From: Sulfuricella sp035530375 | GTDB lineage: Bacteria > Pseudomonadota > Gammaproteobacteria > Burkholderiales > Sulfuricellaceae | Direction: 5' to 3' | Length of the DNA: 64,000 nt | Assembly: GCA_035530375.1 (NCBI GenBank) | Contig: DATKUY010000049.1 | Location: 14,000-77,999 of the forward strand | Shown: positions 7,685 to 15,791 of the stretch, in pieces | How positions within the stretch are numbered: position 1 is the first letter of the stretch | Layout: every line of letters begins with the position of its first letter | Notes under the pieces: model-generated | Seen by the model: only the letters and a program-made list of their open reading frames with translations | Told to the model about the DNA's origin: nothing | Databases searched by the model: none | Program-made: the position numbers and the translations under genes

Positions 7685-9112
7685 ATGAAGCACAGCCTAC
7701 AATTAAAACTCTCGCAACACCTGACCCTGACCCCCCAGTTGCAACAGTCCATTCGTCTGCTGCAAATGTCGACACTGGAGATGGATCAGGAACTGGATGC
7801 CTTCACCCAGGAAAACCCCTTCCTCGAACGCGTGGAAGGCGCCGGTGACGCGGGAGAGGACAAGCCGGACGAGTTTATGTTGCAGCCCGCGTCTACCGGC
7901 AATACAGCCAGCGAGACGCCCGCCGAACCCGCCACCCCCTCCGAGATCGACTGGGACCAGAATGATAGCCCCTGGACCGCGCACGACGACGAAGACGACA
8001 ACGACGACTATTCCTCGCACCGGGCCGAAGCGGTGGATCTGCGCAACCATCTCAACGGGCAGTTAGGGGTAACGCAGCTATCCGAGCACGACAGGAGAAT
8101 TGTCGCCCTGCTGATCGATGTCCTCAACGAGGACGGCTATCTCACCCAGGATCTGGACGAATTGGCCGCCATGCTGCCGCCGGAACTGGAAATCGAGCCG
8201 ATCGAACTTTCCACCGCGTTGCGGCACCTGCAAAATCTCGACCCGCCCGGTGTCGGCGCGCGCAACCTGGGAGAATGCCTGGCGTTGCAACTTGAAATCC
8301 TGCCGCCCGACACGCCTTATCTTGAACAGGCGCTCGCCATTGCAAAACACCACCTCAACCTGCTTGCCTCGCGCGATTTCACCAAGCTGAAAAAACTGCT
8401 GCACTGCGACGACGACGATCTGCGCGCCGCCCAGCGCCTGATCACCCGCCTCAACCCGCGTCCCGGCGCCGCCTTCGCCAACCTGGACACGCGCTACATC
8501 CAGCACGATGTCGAGGTGCAAAAGATCAAGGGGCACTGGGTCGCCAGCCTGAACCCGGATGTCATGCCCCGGCTCCGCATCAACCGCATGTACGCCGACA
8601 TTCTGCGGCGCAACCGGGACAGCGGCAGCCAGCACCTTTCGAGCCAGATGCAGGAAGCCAGGTGGATGATCAAGAACATCCAGCAGCGCTTCGACACCAT
8701 CCTGCGAGTATCCCAGGCCATCGTCGACCGCCAGCGGAATTTCCTCGAACACGGCGCAGTGGCCATGCGCCCTTTGGTGCTGCGCGAGATCGCGGAAGCG
8801 GTCGGCTTGCACGAATCGACCATTTCGCGTGTCACCACGCAAAAATACATGCGCACCCCGCGCGGCATTTTTGAACTCAAATATTTTTTCGGCAGTTCCT
8901 GCGCCACGGAAACCGGCGGCGCCTGTTCATCCACCGCCATCCGCGCGCTGATCAAGCAACTGGTGGCGGCAGAAACCCCGCAAAAGCCGCTTTCCGACAG
9001 CCAGATCGCGGATATCCTGGCAAAACAGGGCATCGTCGTCGCCCGCCGCACCGTAGCAAAGTACCGTGAGTCCATGCAAATTCCCGCGGTCAGTTTCCGC
9101 AAAACCCTTTAA
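7685..9112 (+). CDS. rpoN: RNA polymerase sigma-54 factor RpoN
   Basis: Alternative sigma factor that recognises -24/-12 promoters and needs AAA+ activators. Region I is the Gln/Leu-rich N-terminus (SQHLTLTPQLQQSIRLLQMS). It is followed by an acidic region II (about residues 55-120, rich in Asp/Glu), the core-binding domain, the helix-turn-helix near LHESTISRVTTQKYM, and the RpoN box ARRTVAKYRESM at the C-terminus. The 475 residues are normal. It lies between lptB and hpf and upstream of ptsN, the standard proteobacterial rpoN cluster that ties nitrogen and carbon signalling together. Confidence 0.97.
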   Translation: MKHSLQLKLSQHLTLTPQLQQSIRLLQMSTLEMDQELDAFTQENPFLERVEGAGDAGEDKPDEFMLQPASTGNTASETPAEPATPSEIDWDQNDSPWTAHDDEDDNDDYSSHRAEAVDLRNHLNGQLGVTQLSEHDRRIVALLIDVLNEDGYLTQDLDELAAMLPPELEIEPIELSTALRHLQNLDPPGVGARNLGECLALQLEILPPDTPYLEQALAIAKHHLNLLASRDFTKLKKLLHCDDDDLRAAQRLITRLNPRPGAAFANLDTRYIQHDVEVQKIKGHWVASLNPDVMPRLRINRMYADILRRNRDSGSQHLSSQMQEARWMIKNIQQRFDTILRVSQAIVDRQRNFLEHGAVAMRPLVLREIAEAVGLHESTISRVTTQKYMRTPRGIFELKYFFGSSCATETGGACSSTAIRALIKQLVAAETPQKPLSDSQIADILAKQGIVVARRTVAKYRESMQIPAVSFRKTL

Positions 9113-9132
9113 TCAACCCGAAGGAGCCTCAA

Positions 9133-9459
9133 ATGAACCTCAATGTTACCGGACACCATGTCGAAGTAACTCCCGCCATCCGCGATTACGTTACCGACAA
9201 ACTCGGCAGGGTCACCCGCCACTTCGACCACGTGATCGACGTCAACGTCATTCTCTCCGTTGAGAAACTGGTGCAGAAAGCCGAAGTAAACGTCCACGTC
9301 AGCGGCAAGGACATTTTCGTCAAGTCCGAGGATGCCGACATGTATGCCGCCATCGACAGCCTGGTGGACAAACTCGACCGCCAGGTCGTCAAGCACAAGG
9401 AAATGCACGGCGGGCCCAGCCGCGGCAGCGGCGGCAAACATCAGCCGGTCGCCGAGTAA
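9133..9459 (+). CDS. hpf: Ribosome hibernation-promoting factor HPF
   Basis: Short-form HPF/YfiA-type protein that binds the 30S decoding region and stabilises inactive 100S ribosomes in stationary phase. The beta-alpha-beta-beta-beta-alpha fold is visible with HHVEVTPAIRDYVTDKLGR at the first helix and a conserved DMYAAIDSLVDKLDRQVVKHK second helix. The length of 108 residues lacks the long C-terminal dimerisation domain. A good ribosome binding site (GAAGGAG) precedes the ATG. A GC-rich hairpin without T-run (arms GCGGCGG and CCGCCGC, 9469-9494) separates it from ptsN. Confidence 0.94.
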   Translation: MNLNVTGHHVEVTPAIRDYVTDKLGRVTRHFDHVIDVNVILSVEKLVQKAEVNVHVSGKDIFVKSEDADMYAAIDSLVDKLDRQVVKHKEMHGGPSRGSGGKHQPVAE

Positions 9460-9509
9460 TGCCCGAAGGCGGCGGCACCTGAAAGTACCGCCGCGACCCA
9501 CTCCAAAAC

Positions 9510-9956
9510 ATGAGCTTAATCGCCGGAATACTGCCTCCGAACAACATTCTCTGCGGCCTCGACGTGGCCGACAGGGCGCGCCTGTTCGAACAAGCCGGGC
9601 TGCTGTTCGAAAATAACCAGCAACTACCGCGCAAAAAAGTATTCGACAGCCTCATTGCACGCGAAAAGCTCGGCTCCACCGGGCTCGGGCAGGGCATCGC
9701 CATTCCGCATGGCCGCATCAAGGGACTGCACGCGGCAACCGGGGCCTTCATCCAGCTGAAAACGCCGATTCCATTCGACGCGCCGGACGGCCAGCCCGTC
9801 GGCTTGTTGTTCGTCCTGCTGGTGCCGGAGCAGGCCACTGACTTGCACCTGCAAATCCTCGGCGAGCTGGCGCAAATGTTCAGCGACCGCCGATTGCGCG
9901 AGCAGTTGCAGGCGTGTAGCGATCCTGCGGAAATCCATCGATTGCTGACTGGGTAA
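9510..9956 (+). CDS. ptsN: Nitrogen-PTS EIIA component PtsN
   Basis: EIIA-type regulator of the nitrogen phosphotransferase system. The phosphorylatable histidine lies in GIAIPHGRI (His near residue 69), within the usual EIIA fructose-type fold; 148 residues is normal. It controls potassium transport and stress responses in characterised species by its phosphorylation state. It is followed at 2 bp by hprK, an arrangement usual in betaproteobacteria, where HPr kinase feeds into this branch. HPr and EI genes are not in the window. Confidence 0.94.
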   Translation: MSLIAGILPPNNILCGLDVADRARLFEQAGLLFENNQQLPRKKVFDSLIAREKLGSTGLGQGIAIPHGRIKGLHAATGAFIQLKTPIPFDAPDGQPVGLLFVLLVPEQATDLHLQILGELAQMFSDRRLREQLQACSDPAEIHRLLTG

Positions 9957-9958
9957 CC

Positions 9959-10906
9959 ATGCCACATACACAGATAAGCGTAAAACACCTGTTCGATGAA
10001 ACCCACGAAAAACTGGGGCTGACCTGGGTTGCCGGCCTGGAAGGCGGCGCCCGCCTGCTTGCCGGGGAAATCATCCAGAAGCCCACCCTGGCGCTGATCG
10101 GCCATCTCAACTTCGTTCATCCCAACCGGGTGCAGGTGCTGGGCTGCGCCGAAATGGACTATCTGCGCAGCCTGGATCGGGGCGCGCTGGATCAGGCGAT
10201 CGAGAACCTGTTTTCCACCGAGCTCGCCTTGATCATCGTCGCCAACAACGAGCCGGTCCCGGAGCCGCTGCTCAAAGCCGCCAACCACATCCAGACGCCG
10301 TTGTTCACCTCGCCGCAGCCCAGCCCTTACCTGATGAACGTGCTCAACCACTACCTCACCCAGGTGCTGGCCGAGTCCACGTCCCTGCATGGCGTATTCC
10401 TCGAGGTGCAAGGCATGGGCGTGCTGCTCACTGGCGAAAGCGGCATCGGCAAAAGCGAGCTGGCGCTGGAACTGATTACCCGCGGCCATCGATTGATCGC
10501 CGACGACGTGGTGGACTTCTACCTGGTGTCTCCGGACACCCTGGAAGGACGCTGCCCCGCCCTGCTCCAGGATTTCATGGAAGTGCGCGGGCTGGGCGTG
10601 CTGAACATCCGCGCATTATTCGGCGAGACCTCGGTCAAGCCGAAAAAGAACATCAAGCTGATTATCAATCTGATAAAACTGTCCCAACTGAAAATATCAG
10701 CGCAGGATCGACTGCAAATCGAGGAATTCAGCGAAAATATCCTCGGCGTCGAAATCCCCAAGGTACGCATCCCGGTCGCGTCGGGGCGCAACATCGCGGT
10801 AATGGTCGAAGTCGCGGTGCGCAACCACATCCTGCGCCGACGCGGAATCAACAGCACGCGCGAGTTCATCGAGCGGCATGAACGCGCGATGTCGGACGAG
10901 GAATAA
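9959..10906 (+). CDS. hprK: HPr kinase/phosphorylase HprK
   Basis: Bifunctional enzyme that phosphorylates and dephosphorylates HPr on serine. The C-terminal catalytic domain has the P-loop GESGIGKSELALELI (about residues 159-173), the catalytic region RLIADDVVDFY and the HprK signature MEVRGLGVLNIR. The N-terminal DRTGG-like domain covers residues 1-130. The total of 315 residues matches the family. It overlaps rapZ by one base (the final A of TAA is the first base of ATG), so ptsN, hprK and rapZ form one operon. Confidence 0.96.
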   Translation: MPHTQISVKHLFDETHEKLGLTWVAGLEGGARLLAGEIIQKPTLALIGHLNFVHPNRVQVLGCAEMDYLRSLDRGALDQAIENLFSTELALIIVANNEPVPEPLLKAANHIQTPLFTSPQPSPYLMNVLNHYLTQVLAESTSLHGVFLEVQGMGVLLTGESGIGKSELALELITRGHRLIADDVVDFYLVSPDTLEGRCPALLQDFMEVRGLGVLNIRALFGETSVKPKKNIKLIINLIKLSQLKISAQDRLQIEEFSENILGVEIPKVRIPVASGRNIAVMVEVAVRNHILRRRGINSTREFIERHERAMSDEE

Positions 10907-11745
10907 TGCAGCTGATCCTGATCAGCGGGCTTTCCGGTTCCGGCAAGAGCATCGCGCTCAACGTGCTGGAGGACGCCGGTTTTTACTGCGTCGACAACCT
11001 GCCGGCGCAGCTACTCCCCAACATCGCGGGCTTCCTCGACCAGGCCGGCCACACGCGCATCGCCATCAGCGTGGACGTGCGCAGCAGCGGCCAGATCAGC
11101 CAGTTGCCCGACATCATCGTGCACCTCAAGGCACAGGGATTCGACCTGCGCCTGCTGTTTCTGGAGGCAAAAACCGAGACCCTGGTCAAGCGTTTCAGCG
11201 AAACGCGGCGGCGTCACCCACTGAGCAACGACCAGCGCACCCTGCAGGAGTGCATCCAGCTCGAACATGGTCTGCTTGAACCGATCAGCGCACTCGGTCA
11301 CCGCATCGACACCAGCGACCTCAACCCCAACGCCCTGCGCACCTGGATCAAGGATTTCGTCGATTTCGACCGCTCCCGGCTAACCCTGCTGTTCCAGTCC
11401 TTCGGCTTCAAGCACGGCATCCCGCTCGATGCGGACTGCGTGTTCGACATGCGCTGCCTGCCCAACCCCCACTACGACCCGCAACTGCGCCCGCTGACCG
11501 GCAAGGATGCGGCGGTCGCCGCCTTTCTCGAGGCCGACGCCAGCGTGCAGAAAATGCTCGGCGACATCCGCCGCTTTGTCGAAGACTGGCTACCCTGCTT
11601 CATCCGCGACAACCGCAACTACCTTACCATTGCCCTGGGCTGCACCGGCGGGCAACATCGCTCGGTGTACTTCGCCGAAAAGCTGGCGAAACATTTCCGC
11701 AACGGCGGCCAGCAAACCATGGTGCGCCACCGCGAACTGACATGA
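10906..11745 (+). CDS. rapZ: RNase adapter protein RapZ
   Basis: Nucleotide-binding adapter that in E. coli recruits RNase E to the GlmZ sRNA and thereby tunes glucosamine-6-phosphate synthesis. Walker A is GLSGSGKSIALN (residues 8-19) and the C-terminal domain has the conserved GCTGGQHRSVYFAEKLAKHF. The 279 residues match the YvcJ/RapZ family. The start overlaps the hprK stop and the end overlaps the next gene (ATGA). Whether a GlmZ-like sRNA exists in this organism cannot be told here. Confidence 0.95.
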   Translation: MQLILISGLSGSGKSIALNVLEDAGFYCVDNLPAQLLPNIAGFLDQAGHTRIAISVDVRSSGQISQLPDIIVHLKAQGFDLRLLFLEAKTETLVKRFSETRRRHPLSNDQRTLQECIQLEHGLLEPISALGHRIDTSDLNPNALRTWIKDFVDFDRSRLTLLFQSFGFKHGIPLDADCVFDMRCLPNPHYDPQLRPLTGKDAAVAAFLEADASVQKMLGDIRRFVEDWLPCFIRDNRNYLTIALGCTGGQHRSVYFAEKLAKHFRNGGQQTMVRHRELT

Positions 11746-12113
11746 ACCTTCGCCTGATCAGGCCCGGCGACTGGCTGGTGCTGCTCGGCGGCATGGCCGC
11801 CACCGTCTGGCTGTTCGCCACTCTGTGGCAAGGCAAGGCAGCCGACAAGGCGGTGGTGCGTAGCGGCGGCAGTGTGGTGGCCGAACTCAGCTTGGCGGAG
11901 AACCGCATATTCACCGCCCAAGGCCCGCTCGGCACCAGCCGGATCGAAATCCGCAACCATCGCGCGCGCGTAGCGGCAGACCCGAGCCCGCGCCAGTACT
12001 GCGTCAAACAAGGCTGGCTCTCCAAGGCGGGAGAGGCCGCGCTATGCCTGCCCAACCAGATCAGCCTGGAACTGACGGGCGCGAAAAAGTTGTATGATTC
12101 GCTTAACTATTAG
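11742..12113 (+). CDS. NusG domain II-containing membrane-anchored protein
   Basis: The 123-residue protein has one N-terminal membrane helix (LVLLGGMAATVWLFATLW, residues 13-30) followed by a small all-beta domain. That domain ends with PRQYCVKQGWLSKAGEAALCLPNQ, the pattern of the NusG_II superfamily with two cysteines. It is not a transcription factor: the name only reflects the fold. Proteins of this kind are regularly next to Gx-type (HepT component I-like) membrane proteins, as here. The start overlaps the rapZ stop (ATGA). The molecular role is unknown; a part in quinone, FMN or cation handling has been suggested by neighbourhoods only. Confidence 0.78.
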   Translation: MNLRLIRPGDWLVLLGGMAATVWLFATLWQGKAADKAVVRSGGSVVAELSLAENRIFTAQGPLGTSRIEIRNHRARVAADPSPRQYCVKQGWLSKAGEAALCLPNQISLELTGAKKLYDSLNY

Positions 12114-12130
12114 TCCCAGAAAAAACAGCT

Positions 12131-12262
12131 AGCCACGGATTAACACAGATGTTCACGAATTATCGAATGCTTACACGGCAAGCACTACTGACCTTCAGGG
12201 TAAGCAACGGAATAAATCCAATCACAAATTTTATCTGTGTTCATCCGTGTTAATCCGTGGCT
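12131..12262. repeat. Family A paired inverted repeat, copy 2
   Basis: The left arm AGCCACGGATTAACACAGAT is followed by GTTCACGAATT. The right arm is ATCTGTGTTCATCCGTGTTA continuing to TCCGTGGCT. Both arms contain two or three repeats of the unit CACGGAT, separated by about 75 bases with no gene. It lies between the NusG-II gene and the Gx transporter gene. Confidence 0.85.
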
Positions 12263-12282
12263 TAACGGTTTTGAATTAAAGA

Positions 12283-12825
12283 ATGCAAATCACCATCCAG
12301 ACTACCGCCGAAGACCACCGCATCGCCCGCCTGGCGGCGTTCGCCATCGGCCTGTCGCTGCTGGAAGCCGCGATCCCCTCGCCGCTGCCCGGCATCAAGC
12401 CGGGGCTGGCGAATATCGTCACGCTGCTGGTGCTGGAGCGCTTCGGCCTGCGCGCGGCGATCTGGGTATCGCTGCTACGGGTGACGGCGGGCAGCCTGAT
12501 TCTCGGCACCTTTCTTTCGCCGTCTTTCGTCCTGAGTTTTTCCGGCGCAGCTTTGAGCCTGGTCACGCTGGCGCTGGCACGGCACCTGCCGAAAAAGTGG
12601 TTCGGCGCGGTCTCGCTCAGCATCTTCGCCGCCTTCGCGCATATCGCCGCGCAAATGACCGTGGTTTACCTGTGGCTGATTCCGCATGCCGGAATCCTTT
12701 ACCTCGCTCCGGCTTTCGCCGTAGCCGCGTTGCTGTTCGGCACCGTGAATGGCCTGGTTACCGCCGGGCTCCTGGCCGAAAATCAGGGCACCGTTTCCGC
12801 CCGCGCCCCGGTATTTCAATCATGA
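12283..12825 (+). CDS. Gx transporter family membrane protein (HepT component I-like)
   Basis: The 180-residue protein is almost entirely hydrophobic, with about five membrane helices, and carries the family motif LEAAIPSPLPGIKPGLANIV near residues 27-46. This Pfam family was named heptaprenyl diphosphate synthase component I but its members resemble small ECF-S-like transporters. It follows the NusG-II gene across a repeat element, a pairing conserved in many bacteria. The substrate is unknown. Its stop overlaps the start of the next gene (ATGA), so the downstream genes are probably co-translated. Confidence 0.8.
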   Translation: MQITIQTTAEDHRIARLAAFAIGLSLLEAAIPSPLPGIKPGLANIVTLLVLERFGLRAAIWVSLLRVTAGSLILGTFLSPSFVLSFSGAALSLVTLALARHLPKKWFGAVSLSIFAAFAHIAAQMTVVYLWLIPHAGILYLAPAFAVAALLFGTVNGLVTAGLLAENQGTVSARAPVFQS

Positions 12826-13436
12826 GACACGCCTCCCTGCTGTTGTTACTGGCCTTCCTGTCGACCATGCCGTCCGCGCATGCCGCAGAATGGGCGGCAA
12901 TCCAGGGCACCTCCGACGGCGATCAATTCTTCTACGACAAGAGCAAGCTATTCATTAACGACGATGAAATCACCTATTGGAAAAAAGTCGTTTTCCTCAC
13001 GCCACGCCCCTTCAAGGACAAACTCACCGCCAGCGCCCTTTACCGGGAACGCATCAACTGCGCCGAACACACCCTGAAACTGGTCAGCTACCTGCTCTAC
13101 GCCCCATCCGGCGAACCCGCCGAGTATGTTGCTACCGCCACGGGCGAGGCCACGCCGATCATCCCGGACAGCCTCGGCGACGTATTCGAAAAAAGCCTTT
13201 GCCCGCTGGTCTGGAAACACCAGGAAGAGAAACGGCTTAAGGACGAGGCGGAGAAACGGAAAGAGGAAGAAGAAAAACTCAAGGCCGAACAGCAAACCCT
13301 GCAGAAACTCGAAGAAAAGCGCCTCAAGGCGGAAGCGGAGAGCGAAAAAGCACCTCTTCCCGCAAGCCCTCCCCCAGCGGCCGTGCAACCCCCGGCATTG
13401 AGCGCGTCGCCCACCCAGCCTACAATTAAGAAATGA
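12822..13436 (+). CDS. Secreted protein, surface-adhesin-E-like, with charged tail
   Basis: A signal peptide (MRHASLLLLLAFLSTMPSAHA, cleavage near residue 21) precedes a domain of about 100 residues with AEWAAIQGTSDGDQFFYDKS and two cysteines. This is the pattern often annotated as surface-adhesin E-like in betaproteobacteria. From about residue 128 the chain turns into a Lys/Glu-rich coiled coil (EEKRLKDEAEKRKEEEEKLK) and then a Pro/Ala-rich tail. The ATG at 12822 overlaps the previous stop; an upstream open stretch in this frame overlaps the transporter gene and is not used. Function is not known. Confidence 0.72.
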   Translation: MRHASLLLLLAFLSTMPSAHAAEWAAIQGTSDGDQFFYDKSKLFINDDEITYWKKVVFLTPRPFKDKLTASALYRERINCAEHTLKLVSYLLYAPSGEPAEYVATATGEATPIIPDSLGDVFEKSLCPLVWKHQEEKRLKDEAEKRKEEEEKLKAEQQTLQKLEEKRLKAEAESEKAPLPASPPPAAVQPPALSASPTQPTIKK

Positions 13437-14050
13437 ACCCTGAAAACAAAACCATCACACTGGCGCTGACCGGCGCCTCCGGCATGCCCTACGGCCTGCG
13501 CCTGTTGCAATGCCTGCTGGAAAGCAAGGTGCGGGTTTACCTGCTGTATTCGCAAGCAGCGCAGATCGTGGCGAAACAGGAAATGGATCTGATCCTGCCT
13601 TCCAGCCCGAAGGAAGTGCGGCAGATGCTGTGCAAACGCTACGGCGCATCGCCGGAGCAACTCAAGGTATTTGGCCGCGACGAATGGTTCGCGCCGGTCG
13701 CCTCCGGCACCAATCCTGCCGACGCCATGGTGGTCTGTCCCTGCACCATGGGCACGCTTGCTTCCATCGCGGCGGGGTTTTCCGACAACCTGATCGAGCG
13801 TGCCGCCGACGTGATGCTGAAGGAAAACCGCAAGCTGATCCTGGTCCCGCGCGAAACGCCATTTTCCGCCATTCACCTGGAAAACATGCTCAAGCTGTCA
13901 CGCGCCGGGGCCGTCATCCTGCCGGCCAATCCCGGCTTCTATCATCACCCGCAAAGCGTGGCCGAAGTGGTGGACTTCATCGTCGCCCGCATCCTCGACC
14001 AGCTCGGCGTGCCACACCAACTAATGGCGCGCTGGGGAACCGGAGAATAA
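13433..14050 (+). CDS. ubiX: Flavin prenyltransferase UbiX
   Basis: Makes prenylated FMN, the cofactor of the UbiD decarboxylase in ubiquinone synthesis. The FMN/prenyl site motifs LTGASGMPYGLRLL (residues 10-23), VCPCTMGTLASIAAG and LVPRETPFSAIHLENML are clear; 205 residues is typical. The start overlaps the previous stop (ATGA), placing it in the same transcript as the two preceding genes. Confidence 0.94.
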   Translation: MNPENKTITLALTGASGMPYGLRLLQCLLESKVRVYLLYSQAAQIVAKQEMDLILPSSPKEVRQMLCKRYGASPEQLKVFGRDEWFAPVASGTNPADAMVVCPCTMGTLASIAAGFSDNLIERAADVMLKENRKLILVPRETPFSAIHLENMLKLSRAGAVILPANPGFYHHPQSVAEVVDFIVARILDQLGVPHQLMARWGTGE

Positions 14051-14053
14051 ATC

Positions 14054-14599
14054 ATGGCCAAGTTCTTCCCCGCCCTCGACGACAACCTCAAAGCCTTCAT
14101 TGCAAAGCAGCACATCTTCTTCGTCGCCACCGCGCCTAATGACGGGCGCATCAGCCTGTCGCCCAAGGGGCTGGACAGCCTGCGCGTGCTCGACGACAAG
14201 CGCGTCGCCTACCTCGACCTCACCGGCAGCGGCAACGAAACCGCCGCCCACCTGCTGGCGGACGGGCGCATGACCATGATGTTCTGTAGCTTCGAGGGCG
14301 ACCACCTGATCCTGCGGCTGTATGGCAGGGGCCGCTCGGTCAAGCCGAACGATCCGGGATGGGCCGAACTCGCTTCCCACTTCCCAAAGCTGCCCGGCAC
14401 GCGCCAGATCATCCTGCTCGAAATCGAATCGCTGCAAACCGCCTGCGGCGCCGGCGTGCCACTCTACGCCTATACTGGAGAACGGGAAGCGCTGCTGCGC
14501 TGGGTAGAAAAGAAAGGCGAAGCCGGCGTGCGCGACTACCAGTATGAAAAAAACCGGCTCAGCATCGACGGCCTGCCGACCGGATTATTCGAGGAGTGA
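14054..14599 (+). CDS. Pyridoxamine 5'-phosphate oxidase family protein
   Basis: FMN-binding split-barrel protein with FFVATAPNDGRISLSPKG (residues 22-39) followed by VAYLDLTGSGNETAAHL, the pattern of the general-stress/PNPOx-like group rather than PdxH itself. At 181 residues it is longer than PdxH-like minimal barrels by a C-terminal helix-rich piece (YEKNRLSIDGLPTG). It begins 3 bp after ubiX. A flavin- or F420-dependent reductase role is likely from the family, the substrate is unknown. Confidence 0.85.
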   Translation: MAKFFPALDDNLKAFIAKQHIFFVATAPNDGRISLSPKGLDSLRVLDDKRVAYLDLTGSGNETAAHLLADGRMTMMFCSFEGDHLILRLYGRGRSVKPNDPGWAELASHFPKLPGTRQIILLEIESLQTACGAGVPLYAYTGEREALLRWVEKKGEAGVRDYQYEKNRLSIDGLPTGLFEE

Positions 14600-14603
14600 C
14601 ACC

Positions 14604-14828
14604 ATGAAACACATCGGGCTGATTGTATTGCTGCTGGCGGCAACGCTGCTCGCCGCCTGCGAAGAAAAACCCTACAAGCCGCCGGTGCCGCAAACCGAGC
14701 CGGACAAATCGGCCACCAAGCTGTTCGAGCCGCAAAGGGAAGCGCTGGACAAGGCCAAAGGCGTGGAAAAGACGCTCGAGCAGGCTGCCCAGGCACAGAA
14801 TAAGGCGGTGGAAAAAGCAGCGCAGTAG
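14604..14828 (+). CDS. Small lipoprotein
   Basis: A 74-residue protein with a type II signal peptide (MKHIGLIVLLLAATLLAAC, lipobox LLAAC at residues 15-19). Its mature part is short, Pro-rich at first (KPYKPPVPQTEP) and then an Ala/Lys/Gln amphipathic helix. GAGGAG lies 14-9 bases before the ATG. It has no recognisable domain. It starts 4 bp after the flavoprotein gene and probably ends the operon. Confidence 0.75.
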   Translation: MKHIGLIVLLLAATLLAACEEKPYKPPVPQTEPDKSATKLFEPQREALDKAKGVEKTLEQAAQAQNKAVEKAAQ

Positions 14829-14847
14829 GTGCCCGTGCGATCAGGCC

Positions 14848-14984
14848 CCGGAGTATGCGGTGTAGCGCTCCGGATTAACGCGTAAGCGCAATCAAGGCAG
14901 GGCGCCAATAAGCGAAGCGCATTGCGCCGCATGCCATGCAACCATCCGGTGGATTACGCTGGCGGCATTCCCACCCTACCGCTC
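14848..14984. other. Spacer with weak hairpin between convergent genes
   Basis: CCGGAG at 14848-14853 pairs with CTCCGG at 14868-14873, and GGTGGATTACGCTGGCGGCA at 14950-14969 resembles common dispersed repeats of the GGATTACGC type. No T-run is present. The stretch separates the lipoprotein gene from convergent tcdA; no gene is visible in it. Confidence 0.4.
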
Positions 14985-15704
14985 TCAAGTCTCCAGCAAC
15001 TTCTGTATCACCGCCCCCGCCAGCATGTAGCCGAACAATGGCGGCATGTAGCTGATGGTGCCGTTGACGGCGCGCGGCCGGCCCGAACCTTCCACCGGCT
15101 CGGGCGGCAGCGGCGCGCTCGGCTGCTCGTCGGAAAATACCGTCAGCACGCCGCTGCGGATGTCGTGTCGCTGCAGGCGTTTCCTCATCTGGCGTGCCAG
15201 CGGGCACATTTCGGTCTGGCCGATGTCGGCGATCCTGATTCGGCTGGGGTCGAGGCGATTGCCCGCACCCATGCTGGACGCCACTCTCAGGCCGCGTTTC
15301 AGGCTTTCCGCCACCAGCGCCACCTTGCATGCCAGCGAGTCGATCGCATCCACCACGTAATCGCAATCGCCCGGCACCAGGTCGTTGACGTTTTCGGTAT
15401 CGAGAAATTGCCGGATCACGGTCAGCTTGCACTCGGGATTGATGTCGCGGATGCGCGCCGCCATCAGTTCGGTTTTCGGCTGGCCGACGGTGGAAAGCAG
15501 CGCCGGCAACTGGCGGTTGATGTTGGATGCCGCCACCACGTCGTTGTCGAGCAGGGTCAGCCGGCCGATGCCGGCCCGCGCCAGCGCATCGGCGCAGTAA
15601 GAGCCGACGCCGCCGAGTCCGGCGACGAACACGTGTCTGGAAGCCAGCCGGGCGAGGCCTTCATCGCCGATCAGGATGTGGGTGCGTTCGAATTGGGGTT
15701 GCAT
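14985..15704 (-). CDS. tcdA: tRNA threonylcarbamoyladenosine dehydratase TcdA
   Basis: E1/ThiF-like enzyme that cyclises t6A37 in tRNA to ct6A with ATP. The nucleotide-binding motif FVAGLGGVGSYCADALARAG is at residues 26-45, followed by LTLLDNDVVAASNINRQ, which carries the catalytic Asp/Arg set. The 239 residues are slightly short of E. coli TcdA (268) and lack part of the C-terminal membrane-associated helix. It is a single gene flanked by repeats on its upstream side. Confidence 0.9.
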   Translation of the reverse strand: MQPQFERTHILIGDEGLARLASRHVFVAGLGGVGSYCADALARAGIGRLTLLDNDVVAASNINRQLPALLSTVGQPKTELMAARIRDINPECKLTVIRQFLDTENVNDLVPGDCDYVVDAIDSLACKVALVAESLKRGLRVASSMGAGNRLDPSRIRIADIGQTEMCPLARQMRKRLQRHDIRSGVLTVFSDEQPSAPLPPEPVEGSGRPRAVNGTISYMPPLFGYMLAGAVIQKLLET

Positions 15705-15717
15705 GGGAAACCTTTTT

Positions 15718-15791
15718 TAGCCACGGATGTACACGGATAAAACCAGAAATCATGAAATGCCATAAGAAATATCCGCACTAATCCGCGGCTG
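15718..15791. repeat. Family A paired inverted repeat, copy 3 (short)
   Basis: AGCCACGGATGTACACGGAT is mirrored by ATCCGCACTAATCCGCGGCT with only about 35 bases between. The right arm runs into the 3' end of the CDF transporter gene: the last residues Ser-Ala-Ala-Asp and the TAG stop at 15778-15780 are read from the repeat. Confidence 0.8.

Noticed and set aside
9469..9494. Terminator between hpf and ptsN
   Set aside because: The GCGGCGG/CCGCCGC stem has no T-run; at most it is a processing or pause site.
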